A DNA stretch of 64,000 nt from Alphaproteobacteria bacterium (GTDB lineage: Bacteria > Pseudomonadota > Alphaproteobacteria > Rhizobiales > JAKIUO01): the NCBI GenBank assembly GCA_024280895.1, contig JAJRPI010000060.1:33982-97981 (forward strand), given 5' to 3'. The number at the start of each line of letters is the position of its first letter. The stretch's first letter is position 1. The notes beneath the pieces are model-generated. The model had not been told where the DNA came from. It did not search any database and saw nothing but the letters and a program-made list of their open reading frames with translations. A program made the position numbers and the translations under genes. Below, piece after piece: positions 34,412 to 43,451 of this stretch.

Positions 34412-36043
34412 TTGGCTCAATTCATGAACAGCAAAGAAGCCCTTGTAATCGAAGCTCTGGACGGTCTCTTGCGATCCTCTGGCGGGCGCTTGGCCCGCCT
34501 GGATGGCTTTCCCCATATCAAGGTTATCGTGCGCAATGATTGGGAAAAATCAAAAGTAGCACTGATCTCTGGCGGTGGGTCAGGGCATGAACCTGCCCAT
34601 GTCGGTTTTGTGGGTGCAGGCATGTTGACAGCGGCCGTCTGCGGAGACGTGTTTGCCTCCCCATCTGTAGATGCAGTGCTTGCCGGGATTTTAGCCGTTT
34701 CTGGTCCCGCAGGATGCTTGTTGATCGTCAAGAACTATACTGGTGATCGATTGAATTTTGGATTGGCAGCTGAGCGTGCCCGGGCCTATGGGATAAAGGT
34801 GTCGATGGTCATTGTTGATGATGACATTGCCTTGCCAGATTCGCCACAAGCTCGCGGGGTCGCAGGGACGCTATTTGTTCATAAAATCGCTGGGGCGCTA
34901 GCCGAAAATGGAGCCAGCCTGGAAATTGTTGCCAAGGCTGCACAGCAGGTGATTGATAATGTTGCCAGTGTTGGCATGTCGCTTGATACTTGTACCGTGC
35001 CCGGTTCGCCCAAGGAAGCGCGGATTGCAGAAGGTAAAGCTGAATTGGGTCTGGGTATTCATGGCGAATCCGGTGTCGAACTGATCGACTTTACGACTGC
35101 CCGAGATGCGATGAACATCATGCTTGAGCGCCTCAAACCAAATATTGGCCGAAGCATCAATGTAGCGTTACTCAACAATCTTGGCGGAACGACGCCGTTG
35201 GAAATGTCCGTCTTGGCTGAGGAGCTGGCGAAATCAGAGGTGATTGACGATATTCAATATTTAATCGGCCCAGCCCCTTTAATGACCTCGTTGGACATGC
35301 GCGGTTTTTCAATCTCGATCCTGCCTGTTAGTGCACAAGGATTAGCTCTGTTGCAAGCGCCCGTAGCAATACGCGACTGGCCAGGTTGCATCCAGATCGA
35401 GGCACCTCGCATTCGCCCCATTCCAGACGGCTTGACCCCGATAAAGTCAATCCCGTCGAAGGACCCTGCAACAGCTAATTTCGTGGCCCATTGCTGCGAC
35501 ATGTTCATGGAGGCAGAGACCGAGTTGAACGCGCTAGACGCACAATCAGGCGACGGTGACACGGGTGCAACCCTAGCTGGTGCGGCGCGGGCTCTTAAAG
35601 CATCAATAGATCAATTGCCTCTCGCCGATACGACCCAACTATATCGAGCTATTGGTCTGGAGTTGAGTCAGACAATGGGCGGTTCGTCCGGTGTCCTTCT
35701 GGCTATCTTTTTCTCTGCAGTCGGTGATGCCCTGTCTTCGGGCATGCCCAATGTGGAAGCCTTGAAAGCCGGATTGGCACGCGTTCAAGAAGTCGGCGGT
35801 GCCAAACCCGGTGACCGGACCATGATCGATGCGCTTGGCCCTGCTCTAGATGCTCTGCCCAATGGTTTCACCGCTGCAGCAAGAGCAGCTCGACAAGGGG
35901 CGGATATGACCGCCCAAATCGTCAAGGCCAAAGCCGGACGGGCAAGTTATATATCGGAGGATCGATTGCGGGGACATAACGATCCAGGTGCCGAAGCCGT
36001 TGCCAAACTTTTTGAAAAAATGAGCACCATTTCGGCAAGTTGA
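34412..36043 (+). CDS. ATP-dependent dihydroxyacetone-type kinase, DhaK-DhaL fusion
   Basis: The protein has 543 residues. A TTG at 34412 has AAGGAA about 9 nt upstream; ATG 34424 is the alternative. The DhaK domain (1-330) has LISGGGSGHEPAHVGFVG, IVKNYTGDRLNF and the substrate-binding His217 in GLGIHGESG, which forms a hemiaminal with the ketone. The DhaL domain (from about 350) has the Mg-ATP motif SGDGDTGATL and QTMGGSSGVLL, then GDRTMIDALGPALDAL. The fused form uses ATP rather than a PTS donor. It phosphorylates dihydroxyacetone or, in some relatives, tetruloses such as erythrulose. It closes the importer operon, two bases after the second ATPase stop. Confidence 0.9.
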   Translation: MAQFMNSKEALVIEALDGLLRSSGGRLARLDGFPHIKVIVRNDWEKSKVALISGGGSGHEPAHVGFVGAGMLTAAVCGDVFASPSVDAVLAGILAVSGPAGCLLIVKNYTGDRLNFGLAAERARAYGIKVSMVIVDDDIALPDSPQARGVAGTLFVHKIAGALAENGASLEIVAKAAQQVIDNVASVGMSLDTCTVPGSPKEARIAEGKAELGLGIHGESGVELIDFTTARDAMNIMLERLKPNIGRSINVALLNNLGGTTPLEMSVLAEELAKSEVIDDIQYLIGPAPLMTSLDMRGFSISILPVSAQGLALLQAPVAIRDWPGCIQIEAPRIRPIPDGLTPIKSIPSKDPATANFVAHCCDMFMEAETELNALDAQSGDGDTGATLAGAARALKASIDQLPLADTTQLYRAIGLELSQTMGGSSGVLLAIFFSAVGDALSSGMPNVEALKAGLARVQEVGGAKPGDRTMIDALGPALDALPNGFTAAARAARQGADMTAQIVKAKAGRASYISEDRLRGHNDPGAEAVAKLFEKMSTISAS

Positions 36044-36218
36044 TCTGTGATGACGTCGTCTTGTTACTTTTATTGTTCGGATGATCAGATAGAGCCAAAG
36101 CCGCGATATTTAGATTGCCCGCTGTGATTGTGAGTCTGCTTGGGGTCATACTGTACCGTCAAGATGCCCGGCATATTTCGTTTGTTATTGAGTATAAAGT
36201 GGACATTTATCCAATCCC

Positions 36219-38876
36219 CTATGGTTGATACGCCAAAACCGGTGCCAGCCATTTTTCGGCCTTTTCCAACGTCCAGCCCTTGCGTTTAGCGTAATCCTCT
36301 ACTTGATCTTTGGCGATCTTGCCAAGGCCGAAATAGCGGCTTTGTGGATGCCCAAAATACAGTCCCGAAACAGCAGCTCCCGGCCACATGGCAAAGCTCT
36401 CGGTCAATTTGATGCCAGCGTTATTTTCGGCATCCAGCAGATCGAACAGGGTTTGCTTTTCCGTGTGATCTGGTTGCGCTGGATAACCAGGTGCCGGGCG
36501 GATACCGCTATAGGCTTCGCTGATCAATTCCACATTGCTCAGTTTCTCATCGGACGCATAGCCCCAGAATTCGCGGCGCACCCGCATGTGCATATGTTCG
36601 GCAAAGCTTTCCGCCAGCCGGTCCGCCAGCGCTTTCACCATGATCTTGTTATAATCATCATTTGCCCGCTCATAGCGAATGGCCAGATCCTCTTCGCCGA
36701 TGCCAGTGGTGACAGCAAAGCCGCCAATATAGTCAGGGATGCCACTATCTTTGGGAGCGATAAAATCTGATAGGGCGATATTGGGCTTGTCCCCTTGCCG
36801 GCGCTCCATTTGCTGGCGCAAACTATGCAAGGTCGCGATCACCTTTGAGCGCGTATCATCCTCATAAACCTCAATATCATCGCCCACACTATTGGCAGGC
36901 CAAAGACCTATAACAGCCTGGGCTTTGAGCGATTTTTCATCAACAAGCTCGGTCAGCAGTTTTTGCGCGTCACCAAACAGCTCGCGCGCCGCTTCGCCCT
37001 TGACGTCATCATCGAGAATATCTGGATAGCGCCCGCGCATTTCCCAAGTGGCAAAAAACGGCGTCCAGTCGATGGTTTCAACAAGCTGTTTGAGATCATA
37101 GTCATCAAAGCTTTTGATCCCAAGAAATTCTGGTTTTACCGGCTTGTTGGTCTCGAAATCGGGGACAAACCTGTTGGCACGAGCCACCTCGATCCTTGAG
37201 CGTGGCTTGGTCTTGGTAGCATAGTTTTTTGCCATCACTTCATAATCGGCGCGAATGTCTGCCATATAGGCGTCGCGGCCGCTCTTTTCCAGCAGCTTTG
37301 AGGCAACGCCCACCGCCCTTGAAGCATCAATAACATGCACAACCTGCGAGCGCTTATAGGCAGGATTGACTTTAACAGCGGTATGGATTTTTGATGTTGT
37401 GGCACCGCCAATCATCAGCGGCAGATCGAACTCTTGGCGTTCCATTTCGCTGGCCAGCGAGACCATTTCATCAAGGGAGGGCGTAATCAGACCAGACAGG
37501 CCGATAATATCAACCTTGTGCTTCTTGGCTTCATCAAGAATGGTTTGCCCCGCCACCATGACACCAAGGTCAACGATCTCGAAATTATTGCATTGCAGCA
37601 CAACCCCAACAATATTCTTGCCGATATCATGCACATCGCCTTTGACGGTAGCCATCAGGATCTTGCCAGCAGAGCTATTTACTCCCTCTTCGCCACTCTC
37701 CTTTTTTTCCGCTTCGATAAACGGCATCAGATAGGCCACGGCCTTTTTCATCACGCGGGCTGATTTCACCACCTGGGGCAAAAACATCTTGCCATCACCA
37801 AACAGATCACCCACCACATTCATGCCATCCATCAACGGGCCTTCAATAACCTCGATGGTTTTTGTGGCACTCTGGCGCGCTTCTTCCACGTCTTCTTCCA
37901 CAAAGTCGCCAATACCATTGACCAGCCCGTGGGTGAGCCGCGACCCAACGTCTTTGGTGCGCCATGTCAGGTCTTTTTTCTTCTTGGCGGTTGAGAGACC
38001 CTTGAAGCTATCGGCGGCGTCCAGCAAACGGTCGGTCGCATCGTCGCGACGATTGAGGATCACATCTTCGATCAGCTCGCGCATCTCTGGTTTGATATCA
38101 TCATAAATGGTCAACTGCCCGGCATTAACGATGCCCATATCAAGGCCCGCTTTAATGGCATGATACAAAAACACGGAGTGCATGGCCTCTCGCACCGCAT
38201 TATTGCCGCGAAACGAAAATGACAGGTTGGAGATACCACCAGAGACATGGGCATGCGGCAAATTTTCACGAATACGTCTCGTGGCGTTAATGAAGTCAAC
38301 GCCGTAATTATTATGCTCTTCAATGCCAGTTGCCACCGCAAATACATTTGGGTCAAAGATGATGTCTTCGGGGGCAAATCCGACCTCTTTGGTCAAAATA
38401 TTATAAGCGCGCTCGCAAATCTCGAACTTGCGATCTTCTGTGTCTGCCTGCCCTTCTTCGTCAAACGCCATAACAACGGCTGCTGCCCCATAGTGCATCA
38501 CCATGCGGGCTTGTTCCTTGAAATTCTCCTCGCCTTCTTTCAGCGAAATAGAATTAACAATGCTCTTGCCCTGCACACATTTAAGCCCGGCTTCAATCAC
38601 TGACCATTTGGAGCTGTCAATCATGATCGGCACGCGGGAAATGTCCGTTTCGGATGCGATCAGATTAAGGAAAACCTCCATAGCCTTTTCGCTATCGAGC
38701 AGACCTTCATCCATATTGATATCAATAATCTGAGCGCCGCTCTCGACCTGCTGACGAGCCACAGAGAGCGCCGCCTCATAGTCATCCGCCTCGATCAGCT
38801 TACGAAATTTCGCTGAGCCCGTGACATTGGTCCGCTCACCAATATTGATAAATGTCGCCGTTGTCTGTTTGGTCAT
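36219..38876 (-). CDS. metH: methionine synthase, C-terminal part: pterin-, cobalamin- and AdoMet-binding modules
   Basis: The protein has 885 residues. It starts with the pterin-binding domain ([20 protein letters not shown] at 9-28, then [17 protein letters not shown]). The cobalamin-binding module has [11 protein letters not shown] with the lower-ligand His416. The AdoMet reactivation domain follows, with [15 protein letters not shown] and [21 protein letters not shown] in parts. It lacks the homocysteine domain, which is encoded by a separate gene at 40205-41296; together they total 1248 residues, the length of one full MetH. The complex remethylates homocysteine from 5-methyl-THF. A 1.3-kb insert lies between the two parts. 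Confidence 0.95.
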   Translation of the reverse strand: MTKQTTATFINIGERTNVTGSAKFRKLIEADDYEAALSVARQQVESGAQIIDINMDEGLLDSEKAMEVFLNLIASETDISRVPIMIDSSKWSVIEAGLKCVQGKSIVNSISLKEGEENFKEQARMVMHYGAAAVVMAFDEEGQADTEDRKFEICERAYNILTKEVGFAPEDIIFDPNVFAVATGIEEHNNYGVDFINATRRIRENLPHAHVSGGISNLSFSFRGNNAVREAMHSVFLYHAIKAGLDMGIVNAGQLTIYDDIKPEMRELIEDVILNRRDDATDRLLDAADSFKGLSTAKKKKDLTWRTKDVGSRLTHGLVNGIGDFVEEDVEEARQSATKTIEVIEGPLMDGMNVVGDLFGDGKMFLPQVVKSARVMKKAVAYLMPFIEAEKKESGEEGVNSSAGKILMATVKGDVHDIGKNIVGVVLQCNNFEIVDLGVMVAGQTILDEAKKHKVDIIGLSGLITPSLDEMVSLASEMERQEFDLPLMIGGATTSKIHTAVKVNPAYKRSQVVHVIDASRAVGVASKLLEKSGRDAYMADIRADYEVMAKNYATKTKPRSRIEVARANRFVPDFETNKPVKPEFLGIKSFDDYDLKQLVETIDWTPFFATWEMRGRYPDILDDDVKGEAARELFGDAQKLLTELVDEKSLKAQAVIGLWPANSVGDDIEVYEDDTRSKVIATLHSLRQQMERRQGDKPNIALSDFIAPKDSGIPDYIGGFAVTTGIGEEDLAIRYERANDDYNKIMVKALADRLAESFAEHMHMRVRREFWGYASDEKLSNVELISEAYSGIRPAPGYPAQPDHTEKQTLFDLLDAENNAGIKLTESFAMWPGAAVSGLYFGHPQSRYFGLGKIAKDQVEDYAKRKGWTLEKAEKWLAPVLAYQP

Positions 38877-38881
38877 ATCAC

Positions 38882-38889
38882 TATCCCGC
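38882..38889. repeat. left copy of the 8-bp direct repeat bordering the metH insert
   Basis: TATCCCGC lies 6 bp upstream of the metH C-part start. The same eight bases recur in the same orientation at 40206-40213, at the stop codon of the homocysteine-domain gene. This is compatible with a target-site duplication. Confidence 0.5.
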
Positions 38890-38946
38890 CTTGACTAAAT
38901 GAATAGGAAGCAAGGTTTAAATTTCTCACCAACGAGCATCTCTTAT

Positions 38947-38985
38947 CCCCTCTCCCCCAAGGGGAGAGGGCTAGGGTGAGGGGGT
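38947..38985. repeat. palindromic repeat A (REP-like)
   Basis: CCCTCTCCCC (38948-38957), loop CAA, GGGGAGAGGG (38961-38970), followed by the tail CTAGGGTGAGGGGGT. The perfect 10-bp stem faces the DUF559 gene with its tail. Copy B is the same element in reverse on the other side of that gene. Confidence 0.9.
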
Positions 38986-39026
38986 AAAGCATTAAGCTGT
39001 ATTGCCTGTGTTTCATCTCGATCATT

Positions 39027-39368
39027 TCATCCATCCAGTTCAGTAATAATGATGGTTAAAACTCCATCCATATTTGTCAGAACCTCATTATTCCAAAATC
39101 GTAGAACCCGATAGCCTTGGCTTTCGAGAAACTCCGTTCGCTTCACATCATATGCTGCTTGCTGCTCGCCATGTTGCCCGCCGTCCGCTTCGACAATCAG
39201 CTTTTTCTCTTCACATACGAAATCAACAATATAGTCGCCCTTGGGAATTTGCCGCTTAAACTTATATCCCTTTAAACGCCTGCCACGTAGCTGCAACCAT
39301 AGTTTCAATTCTGCATCTGTCTGGCTCTTGCGTAATTCCTGTGCCCTCGGGGTTAGTCTGTTTTTCAT
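39027..39368 (-). CDS. DUF559 family endonuclease-like protein (Vsr/restriction-endonuclease fold)
   Basis: The protein has 113 residues. The N-terminus LTPRAQELRKSQTDAELKLW is followed by LRGRRLKGYKFKRQIPKGDYIVDF, VCEEKKLIVEADGGQHGEQ and VLRFWNNEVLTNMDGVL. This is the DUF559 signature, with catalytic-type residues E21 (AELKLW), D50 (IVDF) and E60/D62 (IVEADGGQH) as in PD-(D/E)XK and Vsr nucleases. The function of DUF559 is not established. It is bounded by palindromic repeats A and B in opposite orientation. The start codon sits 6 bp from repeat B, whose tail (GGGGGTAGGAT) supplies the only Shine-Dalgarno-like AGG. Confidence 0.88.
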   Translation of the reverse strand: MKNRLTPRAQELRKSQTDAELKLWLQLRGRRLKGYKFKRQIPKGDYIVDFVCEEKKLIVEADGGQHGEQQAAYDVKRTEFLESQGYRVLRFWNNEVLTNMDGVLTIIITELDG

Positions 39369-39374
39369 ATCCTA

Positions 39375-39411
39375 CCCCCTCACCCCAGCCCTCTCCCCCA
39401 AGGGGAGAGGG
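39375..39411. repeat. palindromic repeat B (REP-like), inverted relative to A
   Basis: The tail CCCCCTCACCCCAG is followed by CCCTCTCCCC (39389-39398), loop CAA and GGGGAGAGGG (39402-39411). It is the reverse complement of repeat A with two base changes. Its tail abuts the DUF559 start codon. Confidence 0.9.
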
Positions 39412-39472
39412 AGTTTTGTCCGCGCACCGATTGCAACCCCATCAATCAACCGCCAACCTCACAACTCGTAAG

Positions 39473-39510
39473 CCTTCTCCCCTCGGGGAGAAGGTTTGGA
39501 TGAGGGGGCG
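39473..39510. repeat. palindromic repeat C (divergent copy)
   Basis: CCTTCTCCCC, TC, GGGGAGAAGG and the tail TTTGGATGAGGGGGCG. It has the same build and orientation as repeat A but with compensating stem changes (T-A for C-G). The tail ends 2 bp before the stop codon of the HEPN-like gene. Confidence 0.85.
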
Positions 39511-39512
39511 AG

Positions 39513-40199
39513 CTATTTTATTCCCAATCCATCCCTGACTTGTGGAAGAATACTGTCAACTTTAAAATCTGGATAAATCTCTAACCATTGTTCTACCGTC
39601 TTAAATTCAAGAAGTTTGGCTTTTAAATCCTCAGATTGTTCTCTCAACTGATTGTCCCAATGATTATGAACAAATTCTACCAACTTCTTAAACTTTGGAA
39701 TGAGATTCCTATCAAACATCTTTCTTTGATAGGGGTGCCGTACACTAACATCAGGTAATTCTTCATTTTTAGACGTTTTCATTATACTAAGAAGTGATAG
39801 ATCAATATGATTATTTGAATCTCCATAGTGTGCTACAGACTTATCCCTTAGTTGCATAATCTCTTCATGTACGGGCTTTAGTTCTTGATCAGAATTCACA
39901 ATTTTCAGCAATCCTTTGCTATTTCTATTTGTCGAGGAATTAAAACACCTCGCATAAAGGACTATTGCTGATTTAATTAGATGCGGTCTTATATCGACAA
40001 TTACGTTCGAGACATTTCTAGTAAAGTAACTTCCATCAAATCCTTCAATAAACTCAATCGCTGCATAGGCTTCTCGCATATCTAGTACGCGCGAGTGCAA
40101 TCCGTTCACAGCCTTTATTCGCCCAGCAATTTCATCCGGATGATGACTATCCCTCTCGATGAACTTCATTAAGTCCAAGTCATATCGTTCTTGCTGCAT
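39513..40199 (-). CDS. unknown AT-rich accessory protein with HEPN/AbiV-like motif
   Basis: I do not recognise this 228-residue protein. It is helical and charged, without signal peptide or membrane helix. About residues 115-130 read MQLRDKSVAHYGDSN, which resembles the R-x4-6-H motif of HEPN-type RNases and the LRNKxxAH segment of helical phage-defence or toxin proteins. Base composition is clearly more AT-rich than the metH halves on either side, which suggests transfer. It starts 5 bp after the homocysteine-domain gene (TAAGGAAAATG) and ends beside repeat C. Hedged guess: a defence or toxin gene carried by the insert. Confidence 0.6.
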   Translation of the reverse strand: MQQERYDLDLMKFIERDSHHPDEIAGRIKAVNGLHSRVLDMREAYAAIEFIEGFDGSYFTRNVSNVIVDIRPHLIKSAIVLYARCFNSSTNRNSKGLLKIVNSDQELKPVHEEIMQLRDKSVAHYGDSNNHIDLSLLSIMKTSKNEELPDVSVRHPYQRKMFDRNLIPKFKKLVEFVHNHWDNQLREQSEDLKAKLLEFKTVEQWLEIYPDFKVDSILPQVRDGLGIK

Positions 40200-40204
40200 T
40201 TTCC

Positions 40205-41296
40205 TTATCCCGCTACAAATGGTTCAAGGCCGGAGAGGCGCAATCTTGGTTCGATGTCGGGCACCGTTCTTGGGGGATAGCCCTTTACTGCATTGGCTAT
40301 GGCACTAATATGATCGGGGCTGGTGCCACAGCAGCCGCCGACAATGTTAACAAGGCCGTCTTTGGCCCAGCCTTCGATAAAGTCAGCTGTGGTATTTGGC
40401 TGTTCGTCATATTCACCCATTTCATTGGGCAGGCCAGCATTTGGATAGACCGAGATCAACGTATCGGATATTGCGGCCATATCAACCACAGCCGGACGCA
40501 AATCCTCGGCACCAAACGAGCAGTTGAGGCCCACCGAGAAGGGTTTTAGATGGCGCATGGAATACCAGAAGGCTTCGGGCGTCTGGCCCGACAGGTTGCG
40601 CCCTGATTTGTCGATGACCGTTCCAGACACCATGATCGGCAATTCAATGCCCACGTCATCAAACACTTTCAAAACGGCATATCCGGCCGCCTTGGCGTTG
40701 AGCGTATCAAAAATAGTTTCGATGATGATGATATCCACCCCGCCCTCGATCAAAGCTGTGGTCTGCTCACTATAAGCCTCCACCAGTTCTTCAAAACTGA
40801 CATTGCGAAATTCGGGGCGATTAACATCGGGACTAATGCTTGCCGTGCGGTTGGTTGGACCAAGCCCACCGGCCACAAAACGCGGCTTTTCTGGCGTACT
40901 CAGCTCGTCAGCTGCGGCGCGGCACAGTTTTGCCGCCTCAATATTAAGCTCAACCACCAGTTCTTCCATGCCATAATCAGCTTGCGATATGCTGGTGGAG
41001 TTAAACGTATTGGTCTCGATAATATCTGATCCGGCTTCCAGATAATCCATATGGATTTTTTTGATAATATCGGGCTGGCTCAGCGTCAAAAGATCATTAT
41101 TGCCTTTGACATCCTGACCCCAGTCCTTAAAGCGCGCCTCTTGATGCCCTACTGCTGCGCTGTTTGAGGGCGCACCGCGATATTCCTCTTCGCCAAGCTT
41201 GTGGCGCTGGATCATTGTGCCCATCGCCCCATCGAGAACAAGGATGCGCTCACTGGCGGCTTTCTTAAGGGCTTTAATACGTTCGTCTCTATTCAT
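40205..41296 (-). CDS. metH: methionine synthase, N-terminal part: homocysteine-binding, zinc methyltransferase module
   Basis: The protein has 363 residues and is the complete homocysteine barrel. It has [13 protein letters not shown], the zinc ligands Cys259 ([10 protein letters not shown]) and Cys322/Cys323 ([10 protein letters not shown]), and ends with [12 protein letters not shown]. In one-piece MetH this last motif leads directly into the pterin domain ([11 protein letters not shown]), so the split falls exactly at the natural linker. The start overlaps the metF stop (ATGA). It must act with the separately encoded cobalamin part. It could act alone as a homocysteine S-methyltransferase, but the fit to MetH is better. 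Confidence 0.92.
   Translation of the reverse strand: MNRDERIKALKKAASERILVLDGAMGTMIQRHKLGEEEYRGAPSNSAAVGHQEARFKDWGQDVKGNNDLLTLSQPDIIKKIHMDYLEAGSDIIETNTFNSTSISQADYGMEELVVELNIEAAKLCRAAADELSTPEKPRFVAGGLGPTNRTASISPDVNRPEFRNVSFEELVEAYSEQTTALIEGGVDIIIIETIFDTLNAKAAGYAVLKVFDDVGIELPIMVSGTVIDKSGRNLSGQTPEAFWYSMRHLKPFSVGLNCSFGAEDLRPAVVDMAAISDTLISVYPNAGLPNEMGEYDEQPNTTADFIEGWAKDGLVNIVGGCCGTSPDHISAIANAVKGYPPRTVPDIEPRLRLSGLEPFVAG
40206..40213. repeat. right copy of the 8-bp direct repeat bordering the metH insert
   Basis: TATCCCGC overlaps the stop of the homocysteine-domain gene (GCG-GGA-TAA on the minus strand). It is identical to 38882-38889, 1316 bp away. Removing one repeat and the intervening DNA would give GCG-GGA-TAG followed at once by the start of the metH C-part. 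Confidence 0.5.
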
Positions 41297-42219
41297 ACCG
41301 ACACCTGTTCCTTATTGCTTGCCGCACTGGAAGACCGCAGCCCCAGCAAATGGCAAATGGCATAGACAAGCTTTGCCTTGTTGAGCGTATAGAAATGAAA
41401 TTCCTGCAATCCAGCATCCACCAGTTCCATCACCTGTTCGGCCCCAATAGCTGCCGCGATCATCTGGCGGGTTTCAACATCTTCGTTCTCCAGCCCCTCA
41501 AAGCGCTTGCCAAGCCAGTTGGGAACGCTTGCCCCGGTCATTGTCGCAAATTTTTTGACCTGCTGAAAATTGGCAATAGGAATAATGCCTGGCGTAATGG
41601 GAATAGTAATCCCAGCCGCCCGCACATCATCAAGATAACGAAGAAAAGTTTCATTGTCGAAAAAGAACTGGGTAATAGCCCTTGTTGCCCCCGCATCGAC
41701 TTTGCGTTTCAGCCAGTCGATGTCGGCCGCGCGGTCGGGGCTTTCTGGATGCTGTTCGGGATAGGCACTGACCAAAATCTCGAAACCACCAATTTTGCTG
41801 ATGCCCTCGATCAGCTCAATGGAACTTTGATAGCCGTCTGGATGAGGTTGATAGCGCTCGCCTACGCCCTCAACGGGATCTCCGCGCAGGGCAACAATAT
41901 GTTTGACGCCGACGCTTTTATAAGCCTCGATCACCTCGTCGACTTCAGCCTTTGTCGCACCAACACAGGTCAAATGCGCAGCCGGTTTTAAATGCGTTTC
42001 CTTCAAGATACGCGTTACCGTTGCATGAGTGCGCTCGCGCGTTGAGCCACCTGCCCCGTATGTCACAGAAACAAATTGGGGATGCAACGGCTCGAGGCGG
42101 CGAATGGCCTGCCACAGACGCTCTTCCATTTTGTCGCTCTTGGGAGGAAAGAACTCATAGCTGACCTTGATGTCGCCGTTTACGATATCGCGGCTTTTGC
42201 GCCCGTTCGTCTGGCTCAT
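41293..42219 (-). CDS. metF: 5,10-methylenetetrahydrofolate reductase
   Basis: The protein has 308 residues. The FAD-dependent barrel has [44 protein letters not shown] and [17 protein letters not shown], then TPGIIPI. It produces 5-methyl-THF, the methyl donor for the methionine synthase encoded just downstream. It is coupled by ATGA overlaps to both neighbours. Confidence 0.96.
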   Translation of the reverse strand: MSQTNGRKSRDIVNGDIKVSYEFFPPKSDKMEERLWQAIRRLEPLHPQFVSVTYGAGGSTRERTHATVTRILKETHLKPAAHLTCVGATKAEVDEVIEAYKSVGVKHIVALRGDPVEGVGERYQPHPDGYQSSIELIEGISKIGGFEILVSAYPEQHPESPDRAADIDWLKRKVDAGATRAITQFFFDNETFLRYLDDVRAAGITIPITPGIIPIANFQQVKKFATMTGASVPNWLGKRFEGLENEDVETRQMIAAAIGAEQVMELVDAGLQEFHFYTLNKAKLVYAICHLLGLRSSSAASNKEQVSV

Positions 42220-43274
42220 TTTGCGTTTCCTTGCATTTTCCTGGTGCGTGTGCGAGCGGTGTTGCCATTGGTCGCCACGAGCTTCACACTGGTGCTTGAA
42301 GCCGCTTTTTGCGCTAACCAGAGCGACACCACCAGTTTTTCATCCGTCTTGTTCTCATCAGCCGCCAATTGGATCATCTGCTTTTCAACAAGCCCGGCCC
42401 GTTTTAGCCAGAGCGCCATTTGAGCTTGCGAAAAACCAAGACGCTCATGGGCAAACTCTTCGCGAAAATTATCAAGATTGTGAGGCGCGAAATCAACGAT
42501 CAACATCTGACCGCCGGGCTGTAACAGGCGCGCAGCCTCATACACCCCTTTTTCGGGCTCAATCAAAAAATGTAGCACCTGATGAAGGACCACAAGATCA
42601 GCCTGTCCGTCCTCAACAGCCAGATCAATCAAATCCCCCTGGCGGACCTGACAATGATCAAAGCACTTATCGGCAAGCCGGGAGCGGGCATATTCCAACA
42701 TCGAATGAGAACTATCATAGCCAATGGCCTGGTCTGTTTTGTGTGCAAGCAGCTCCAGCACCCGACCGGTACCCGTACCCAGATCCAGCAACAGGTTGAA
42801 GTTGCCATCACTGCTTTTCCCCGACAGCATTTCCAGCATTGTCGCCTCGACTTTATGATCCGATATGTACAGTGATCTGATCTGATCCCATTTGGCAGCG
42901 TTGGCCTTGAACCAGATCTGCGAAGCAGCCACTCTTTCTTCTTGTATCTTTTCAGCTCGCAAGCGATCAGCACTCAAGACAGGATCTTTGCGATCAAGCA
43001 AGCCAATAGCCGTATGCACGAGCTCCCCGACCACTTTTTGCTGCACTAAACGGCAATAAACAAACGACCCTTCACGAAAGCGCTCAATCAGGCCCGCCTC
43101 GTCAAGCAGCCGTAAATGGCGCGAAATGCGGGGCTGGCTTTGATCCAGTATATTGGTCAGATCAGAAACATTAAGCTCGCGCACGGCAAGCAGCGCAAGG
43201 ATACGCAAGCGCGTTGCTTCGCCAGCGGCTTTCAATGCCACCAATAGCTGATTTGTGCTGATCTGCTGCGCCAC
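42216..43274 (-). CDS. ArsR-type regulator fused to a SAM-dependent methyltransferase; likely methionine-operon regulator
   Basis: The protein has 352 residues. The N-terminal ArsR winged helix (about 10-90) has ATRLRILALLAVRELNVSDL, TNILDQSQPRISRHLRLLDEAGL and FREGSFVYC. The C-terminal half is a class I methyltransferase with motif I LLDLGTGTGRVLELL, YDSSHSMLEYAR, LVVLHQVLHFL and GGQMLIVDFAPH. The fusion is frequent at the head of alphaproteobacterial metF-metH operons, where a SAM-sensing ArsR regulator has been inferred by comparative genomics. Here it overlaps metF by four bases. A perfect palindrome 32 bp upstream of its start is the probable operator. Confidence 0.88.
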   Translation of the reverse strand: MAQQISTNQLLVALKAAGEATRLRILALLAVRELNVSDLTNILDQSQPRISRHLRLLDEAGLIERFREGSFVYCRLVQQKVVGELVHTAIGLLDRKDPVLSADRLRAEKIQEERVAASQIWFKANAAKWDQIRSLYISDHKVEATMLEMLSGKSSDGNFNLLLDLGTGTGRVLELLAHKTDQAIGYDSSHSMLEYARSRLADKCFDHCQVRQGDLIDLAVEDGQADLVVLHQVLHFLIEPEKGVYEAARLLQPGGQMLIVDFAPHNLDNFREEFAHERLGFSQAQMALWLKRAGLVEKQMIQLAADENKTDEKLVVSLWLAQKAASSTSVKLVATNGNTARTRTRKMQGNAK

Positions 43275-43305
43275 GTATATTGGGCCTTCCTTACTTGAAA
43301 TTAGA

Positions 43306-43323
43306 CATAAAGGTTTCTTTATG
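43306..43323. promoter_or_regulatory. candidate operator upstream of the met operon
   Basis: CATAAAGGTTTCTTTATG: a perfect 7-bp inverted repeat with a 4-bp spacer, 32-49 bp before the start of the ArsR-methyltransferase gene. Position and symmetry fit a binding site for that dimeric regulator (autoregulation). Confidence 0.6.
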
Positions 43324-43451
43324 CGCTTGCGTAGAATGATGCAAGGTAAAACCCACTAGATCTATTTATAGTTGTGTTAATATTTAATACACGCATATCG
43401 CGCAGTCTCGCATGACTTTAGAATTCATACTTTTGGAGAGGGTCGCTTGAA

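Noticed and set aside
36219..41296. metH broken by a recent frameshift or pseudogenisation
   Set aside because: Both parts have complete domains, starts and stops placed exactly at the interdomain linker, and intact catalytic residues, so they read as two functional genes rather than fragments.
42167..42799. 210-residue plus-strand frame opposite the ArsR-methyltransferase gene
   Set aside because: Product is Pro/Gln-rich without a domain; the opposite strand encodes a well-supported two-domain protein.
43275..43451. SAM riboswitch upstream of the methionine operon
   Set aside because: The leader is short and contains a simple palindrome but none of the SAM-I or SAM-II conserved pairings that I could recognise.
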